Shown piece by piece: positions 60,018 to 64,000 of a stretch of 64,000 nucleotides of DNA. The stretch comes from Nitrospirota bacterium (GTDB taxonomy: Bacteria; Nitrospirota; Leptospirillia; Leptospirillales; Leptospirillaceae), in contig DAHVAL010000001.1 in the NCBI GenBank assembly GCA_027314645.1, positions 109,205 through 173,204 of the forward strand, read 5' to 3'. The position numbers and the translations under genes are program-made. The notes under the pieces are model-generated. The model was not told the origin of the DNA, ran no database searches, and saw nothing but the letters and a program-made list of their open reading frames with translations. The stretch's first letter is position 1. The number at the start of each line of letters is the position of its first letter.

Positions 60018-60857
60018 TCATCGGTTTTCAGCCAGACGGTACGCCACGTTTCGGGGAAGGGCAAAGGCGTTCGAGAGGAAGCGGGCTTTTTCCGCCGGAG
60101 GAAGGTCAAGCTTCCTGAGGGCCTCCAGAACGGAGGGTGGAACGACCCCATCAAGAGAACTCGCCTCTCGGGAGGCGCCTTCCAAGACCAGGACCATTTC
60201 GCCCCGCAAGGAGATCGATTGGAGGGTTTTGCGGACGTCCCCCACGGGTCCCCGATAGAAGGTTTCATGGATCTTCGTCATTTCCCTGGCGAGGCAAACG
60301 CGGCGGTCCGGTCCGAAGACCTCCGCAATCGACTCAAGGGACCGTTGGATTCGGGTGGAGGTGTCGAAGAAGATCAAAACCTCCGGGCGGCGGGACATCC
60401 GTTCGAGGAGCGTCTTCAAATCCCCCTTCCCCCTTGGAAGGAACCCTCCGAAAAAGAAATGGTCCTCAAAAAGGCCGGACGCCGCAAGGGCGGCAAGGGC
60501 GGAGGAGGGTCCCGGGACGGGATGGACCGGGAGCCCATGGGAAATCGCTTCGGACACAAGGGCCGCTCCCGGATCGGAGATCAAAGGGGTTCCGGCGTCG
60601 GAGACCACGGCAATCGATTCTCCCCGTTCCATCCGGTGGAGGAAAAGCGGGATCTTCTCTTCCCGGTTATGCTCGTGATAGGACACGCAGGGAGTGGCGA
60701 TGCCGTAGTGGTCCAGCAGGGTTCGTGTGATGCGCGTATCCTCCGCGGCCACGAAATGAACCTTTCCCAGTATATCGAGGGCCCGGAGTGTGATATCTTT
60801 CAAGTTCCCGATGGGGGTTGAAACGAGGTAGAGGGCGCCTGTCGCGTGGCTATACAC
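60018..60857 (-). CDS. rsmI: 16S rRNA (cytidine-1402-2'-O)-methyltransferase
   Basis: A 279-residue tetrapyrrole-methylase-fold enzyme that modifies the ribosomal P site. LYLVSTPIGNLKDITLRAL, FVAAEDTRITRTLLDHYGI and AVVSDAGTPLISDPGAALV are RsmI signatures. GTG start 60857 overlaps panC by eight bases, so the two genes are co-transcribed. Confidence 0.96.
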   Translation of the reverse strand: MYSHATGALYLVSTPIGNLKDITLRALDILGKVHFVAAEDTRITRTLLDHYGIATPCVSYHEHNREEKIPLFLHRMERGESIAVVSDAGTPLISDPGAALVSEAISHGLPVHPVPGPSSALAALAASGLFEDHFFFGGFLPRGKGDLKTLLERMSRRPEVLIFFDTSTRIQRSLESIAEVFGPDRRVCLAREMTKIHETFYRGPVGDVRKTLQSISLRGEMVLVLEGASREASSLDGVVPPSVLEALRKLDLPPAEKARFLSNAFALPRNVAYRLAENR

Positions 60858-61719
60858 CCGGACGCTCCGCCGAAAGGTCCAGATTGTCGATCAATCGTGT
60901 GGACCCCACGAACACGGCAGCTAAGAGATAGGCCTGGTCGGGAGCGGGACCGCCGGTGATGGGAAGAAAGGTCTGGCGGTCTGCGAGAGCCACGTAGTCC
61001 ACCCGGAATCCCGCCCGGACCAGGGCTTCGGACAACCATCCCGGAATGGAGAGCGGATCTTTGGAGGGGTGGCCGGAGTGTTCGGCCCATAGACGGGCCG
61101 CCTCCCCCATCAACTCTGGAAAATGCGCCGCGGTGTCCCGCTCTTTCGGAGAGAGGTACCGGTTTCTGGAGCTCATCGCCAGGCCGTCAGGCTCCCGGAT
61201 GGTTGGAAGGCCGAGAACCCTGATCGGAAGAGCCAGATCCCGGACCATCTCCTGGATCAAAAAAAGTTGCTGGCGGTCCTTTTCTCCAAAGAGGGCGACG
61301 TCGGGGGAGAAGAGGTGAAAAAGCTTGAGCACGATGGTCAGGACACCGTCAAAGTGGCCCGGACGTGAGGCCCCGCAATAGATGGTTCCGATCCGTCCCG
61401 AAGAGATCCGGATCCGGGCGCTTTTAGGAACCATCTCCCCGGGCGAAGGAAGGAAGACGAGGTCGGCCCCCCTTTTGTCGAGGAAGGCCAAATCCTCCGC
61501 TTCGGTCCGGGGATAGCGGTCTAGATCCTCTCCTGGTGCGAACTGAAGCGGATTCACGAAGATGGAGACCGCGACAAATCCCCCCTCGGATTTTGCCTGG
61601 TCGATCAGGGCCCCGTGTCCGTCGTGGAGGGCTCCCATCGTGGGCACAAGCCAGAGAGGGCAGGATCCGGGCCGAGGGAGAAGCGTCCTGAGTTCGGAAA
61701 AGGATCGTGCAATGCGCAT
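60850..61719 (-). CDS. panC: Pantoate--beta-alanine ligase
   Basis: A 289-residue pantothenate synthetase. WLVPTMGALHDGH, SIFVNPLQFAPGEDLDRYPRT, GHFDGVLTIVLKLF, FGEKDRQQL and SSRNRYLSPKER are intact. ATG 61719 is the only start that fits the family N-terminus. It has no ribosome site, and an extended -10 box lies eight bases upstream, so the message may be leaderless. Confidence 0.96.
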   Translation of the reverse strand: MRIARSFSELRTLLPRPGSCPLWLVPTMGALHDGHGALIDQAKSEGGFVAVSIFVNPLQFAPGEDLDRYPRTEAEDLAFLDKRGADLVFLPSPGEMVPKSARIRISSGRIGTIYCGASRPGHFDGVLTIVLKLFHLFSPDVALFGEKDRQQLFLIQEMVRDLALPIRVLGLPTIREPDGLAMSSRNRYLSPKERDTAAHFPELMGEAARLWAEHSGHPSKDPLSIPGWLSEALVRAGFRVDYVALADRQTFLPITGGPAPDQAYLLAAVFVGSTRLIDNLDLSAERPGV

Positions 61720-61726
61720 GGGAGGC

Positions 61727-61735
61727 ATTGTACCA
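61727..61735 (-). promoter_or_regulatory. Extended -10 element directly before panC
   Basis: TGGTACAAT on the minus strand matches TGn plus TACAAT. Its 3' edge is seven bases from the A of the panC ATG, so transcription would begin at or next to the start codon. Confidence 0.45.
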
Positions 61736-61754
61736 CAGGAAGGAGCCTGAATCG

Positions 61755-63176
61755 GTGGCCAAAAAGGACCAGGAATCGTACCGCTGCCCGTCATGCGGGT
61801 ACCGATCCCCCAAGTGGATGGGGTTCTGCCCCGCGTGCCATGAGGCGCCGGAGGGGCTGATTCCTGAGGAAACACCGGGGGGGAGAGCAGAACGGTACGT
61901 GAGAGACGGGGCCGGAAGGGTTCCGGATAGCTCCCGTGCCTTGTCGATCAGCGATGTATCCGTAGGGGCGATCCCCCGGACCTCGACGGGGCTTTCGGAG
62001 TTCGACCGCGTTTTGGGCGGGGGAATCGTTCCGGGATCGTTCATTTTGCTCGGTGGAGACCCGGGGATCGGGAAGTCGACCCTCGTCCTCCAGATGGTGT
62101 CCCATCTCGCCCGGGAAAAGACCGTCCTGATCGTGTGCGGGGAGGAGTCCCCCGAGCAGATTCGGATGCGTTTTGATCGTCTCGAAGCCAGCAAGGCCAA
62201 GAACCCCGCCCGGCTCTTCCTCCTTGCGGAGACGGATCTTTCCCTCGTCTTGTCGGAGGCGGCGCGCCTTTCCCCGGACCTGTTGATCGTCGACTCGATT
62301 CAAACGGTCTTTCTCCCCGAATGGACCCAATCCGCAGGATCGGTGATCCAGCTCCGCGAAACCGCCGCAACCCTTCTCGAATTTGCCAAGAGAGCGCGGG
62401 TATCGACGCTGGTGATCGGCCATGTGACCAAAGACGGGACCATTGCCGGTCCCCGGGTCCTCGAGCACCTCGTTGACACCGTGCTCTACCTCGAAGGAGA
62501 TCGGGGTCAGCCCCTTCGCGTGCTTCGAACGGCGAAGAACCGCTTCGGTCCGACCCAGGAGGTGGGACTCTTCGAAATGGAGGAATCGGGTCTCTCGGAG
62601 GTCTCGAACCCCTCGGCCTTTTTTTTGGAGGGTCGGGAAGCCGGGAGGCCGGGGTCGGTGGTGATCTGCGGAATGGAAGGATCGAGGCCCCTTTTAGTTG
62701 AGCTCCAGGCTCTGGCCGCCCCGACAGCCCTTCCGATGCCGAGGCGCGTCAGCCAGGGGGTGAATTCCAATCGCCTCTCCCTCCTGACCGCCGTCCTCGT
62801 TCGGAGGATCGGGCTTGATCTGTCGGGAATGGACCTCTACCTGAACGTCGTCGGGGGAGTGGACTTTGAGGAAACCGCCCTGGATCTGGGGATCTCCTTG
62901 GCCATCGTTTCGAATGTCCGGGAGATGATCCTTCCCTCCGAATGGGTGGTGGTGGGAGAAGTGGGACTTGCCGGGGAAGTCCGGCGCGTCCCCGGTCTTC
63001 ACGAGCGGATGGTGGAGGCGTCGAGGCTGGGATTCGCTCACATGATCGGCCCTCCTCTCCCTTCCGGAAAATCCAGGCCGGTCCCCCGGGGGCTCTCCTA
63101 TCACCCCGTTACGGATGTGCGGTCGGCCCTGGGCTTTTTGGAAAAATCCGCCGGAAGAAAGGAGTCGGGGAGGTGA
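61755..63176 (+). CDS. radA: DNA repair protein RadA
   Basis: A 473-residue RecA-related helicase that promotes branch migration in recombination. Zinc finger C11, C14, C25, C28 (CPSCGYRSPKWMGFCPAC), Walker A GGDPGIGKST, the RadA-specific KNRFG motif and a C-terminal Lon-protease-like domain are present. GTG 61755 follows AAGGAGCC. It starts 35 bases from the divergent panC. The stop overlaps the tsaB start. Confidence 0.96.
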   Translation: MAKKDQESYRCPSCGYRSPKWMGFCPACHEAPEGLIPEETPGGRAERYVRDGAGRVPDSSRALSISDVSVGAIPRTSTGLSEFDRVLGGGIVPGSFILLGGDPGIGKSTLVLQMVSHLAREKTVLIVCGEESPEQIRMRFDRLEASKAKNPARLFLLAETDLSLVLSEAARLSPDLLIVDSIQTVFLPEWTQSAGSVIQLRETAATLLEFAKRARVSTLVIGHVTKDGTIAGPRVLEHLVDTVLYLEGDRGQPLRVLRTAKNRFGPTQEVGLFEMEESGLSEVSNPSAFFLEGREAGRPGSVVICGMEGSRPLLVELQALAAPTALPMPRRVSQGVNSNRLSLLTAVLVRRIGLDLSGMDLYLNVVGGVDFEETALDLGISLAIVSNVREMILPSEWVVVGEVGLAGEVRRVPGLHERMVEASRLGFAHMIGPPLPSGKSRPVPRGLSYHPVTDVRSALGFLEKSAGRKESGR

Positions 63177-63868
63177 TCCATCTCGCGGTGGAAACGTCGA
63201 CCGAAGTGGTGGACATGGCCCTTTTTGACGAGGAAAAAGTCCTCGCCCAGATGGCCGTGTTTCGGCCTGGAGGGGCCTCCGAGCTTCTTGTTCCGGGACT
63301 TGAAACCCTTCTCGAGGTGGCAGGAAAAAAGAGCGGTGCTCTCGAGCTCGTCTCCTCCTCGGCCGGGCCAGGAACCTACACCTCCATCCGGGTGGGACAC
63401 CTGTTTTGCAAGGGGCTGGCTTTTTCGTTGGGCATCCCCCATCTCACCATCTCGCCATTTCTCGCCCTGTCCGACCAGGATTCGTCGGTCGGAGGGAGCG
63501 GACACACGTTCCTTGCCGTGCTTCTCGATGCCCGGCGCCACGAAGTGAATGCGTGCCTCTTCGATCCCGCTCATCCCCTTGTGCCCCTTTCTCTCCCCGG
63601 CCCCTCCGGAGACATTTTTTCGGGGCGGGCCGTTTCGCCCGAGCAGGTCTGCTCGTTCCTCCCCGAAGGGAAAGGACGTCTTGTGGGTCCGGGGGTCGTG
63701 CATCTTCCCTTCGCGCGTCTCGAAGGTCGCTCCGACCTCGACCTTGTTCGGAGCAGACCGGAGGCCCAGGCGATGGGACGTCTCGCCTTGAGGCGGTGGA
63801 GAACCACCCCCGAGCTGTCCTCTTCGGGGGAAGGTCTTCTCTATGGGCGGGATTCGGTGATCTCCTGA
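63173..63868 (+). CDS. tsaB: tRNA threonylcarbamoyladenosine synthesis protein TsaB
   Basis: A 231-residue ASKHA-fold protein of the TsaB (YeaZ) family, partner of TsaD in t6A formation. It shows HLAVETSTEVVDMALF at the start, SSSAGPGTYTSIRVGHLFCKGLAFSLGIP and LLDARRHEVNACLF. GTG 63173 overlaps the radA stop (GTGA) behind AAAGGAG. It is complete within the window; the 132 bases after it hold no recognisable gene. Confidence 0.92.
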   Translation: MIHLAVETSTEVVDMALFDEEKVLAQMAVFRPGGASELLVPGLETLLEVAGKKSGALELVSSSAGPGTYTSIRVGHLFCKGLAFSLGIPHLTISPFLALSDQDSSVGGSGHTFLAVLLDARRHEVNACLFDPAHPLVPLSLPGPSGDIFSGRAVSPEQVCSFLPEGKGRLVGPGVVHLPFARLEGRSDLDLVRSRPEAQAMGRLALRRWRTTPELSSSGEGLLYGRDSVIS

Positions 63869-64000
63869 CCCGCAAGGGAGGATCAGGCCGGATTTTGTGC
63901 GTGAATGGGTGGAGGGGGCCGGGCAGAGGTTGCGGGGAAATGTTTGGCGGAGTAAGATAGGGCCCATCTGGTCCCAACCTCTCACCTTTGGCCGACCCTT

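Overview
The window reads as a dense, high-GC bacterial chromosome segment with short intergenic gaps, long chains of genes whose stop and start codons overlap (ATGA, GTGA, TTGA), frequent GTG/TTG starts and ordinary sigma70-like promoters. The mix of genes points to an aerobic, autotrophic Gram-negative bacterium: an oxygen-tolerant uptake hydrogenase, a UbiE/UbiC-like/UbiA benzoquinone cluster that contains a B12-type radical SAM protein, the DapL lysine route and ornithine-lipid genes. I infer a Nitrospirota member, most likely Leptospirillum-like. No rRNA or taxonomic marker is present to prove this.

Layout. 18-15099 (+): a complete membrane-bound [NiFe]-hydrogenase operon. It holds structural genes (small subunit, large subunit, cytochrome b), the endopeptidase, the aerobic-type accessory set hupF-G-H-I-J-K, all six hyp maturation genes (hypA-B-F-C-D-E) and a NiCoT nickel permease. 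15212-16750 (-): a Ppx/GppA phosphatase. 16814-20688 (+): a quinone cluster with promoter, structured leader, UbiE-like methyltransferase, radical SAM protein, chorismate lyase-like protein, UbiA prenyltransferase and a hairpin terminator. 20701-24375: a PEBP protein, two tiny membrane proteins, a YajR-like MFS carrier and a K+ channel with RCK domain.

24397-29243: argD-F-G-H. 29240-35779: an LptM-like lipoprotein, then lysA, dapA, dapB, an FAH-family hydrolase, dapL and folK. 35807-40453: envelope proteins, MutY, a Cys-paired beta-propeller lipoprotein, a DUF3332 protein and two small coiled-coil membrane proteins. 40573-43575: a NitT/TauT-like ABC importer with a duplicated fused permease, an ATPase and a free-standing AAA-associated domain protein. 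43924-51639: dprA-topA-trmFO-xerC-argB-lipoprotein-dut.

51565-59196 (mostly -): a PQQ-type propeller, an acyl-ACP desaturase-like diiron protein, an olsB-olsA ornithine-lipid pair, a DHFR-family reductase, a frameshifted glyoxalase-fold remnant, tRNA-Leu(CAA), an Slp-like lipoprotein and a DUF374 acyltransferase. 59751-63868: tusA-like, rsmI, panC, radA, tsaB. The final 132 bases hold no gene I can recognise.

How it fits together: the hydrogenase would oxidise H2 in the periplasm and feed electrons through its cytochrome b to a quinone. The quinone cluster directly downstream probably makes that pool. The small subunit has the six-cysteine signature of O2-tolerant enzymes, so H2 oxidation during aerobic growth is expected. 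The two most interesting items are this O2-tolerant hydrogenase and the quinone cluster with an embedded radical SAM enzyme, which is a plausible part of a Nitrospirota-specific (methyl-plastoquinone type) pathway.
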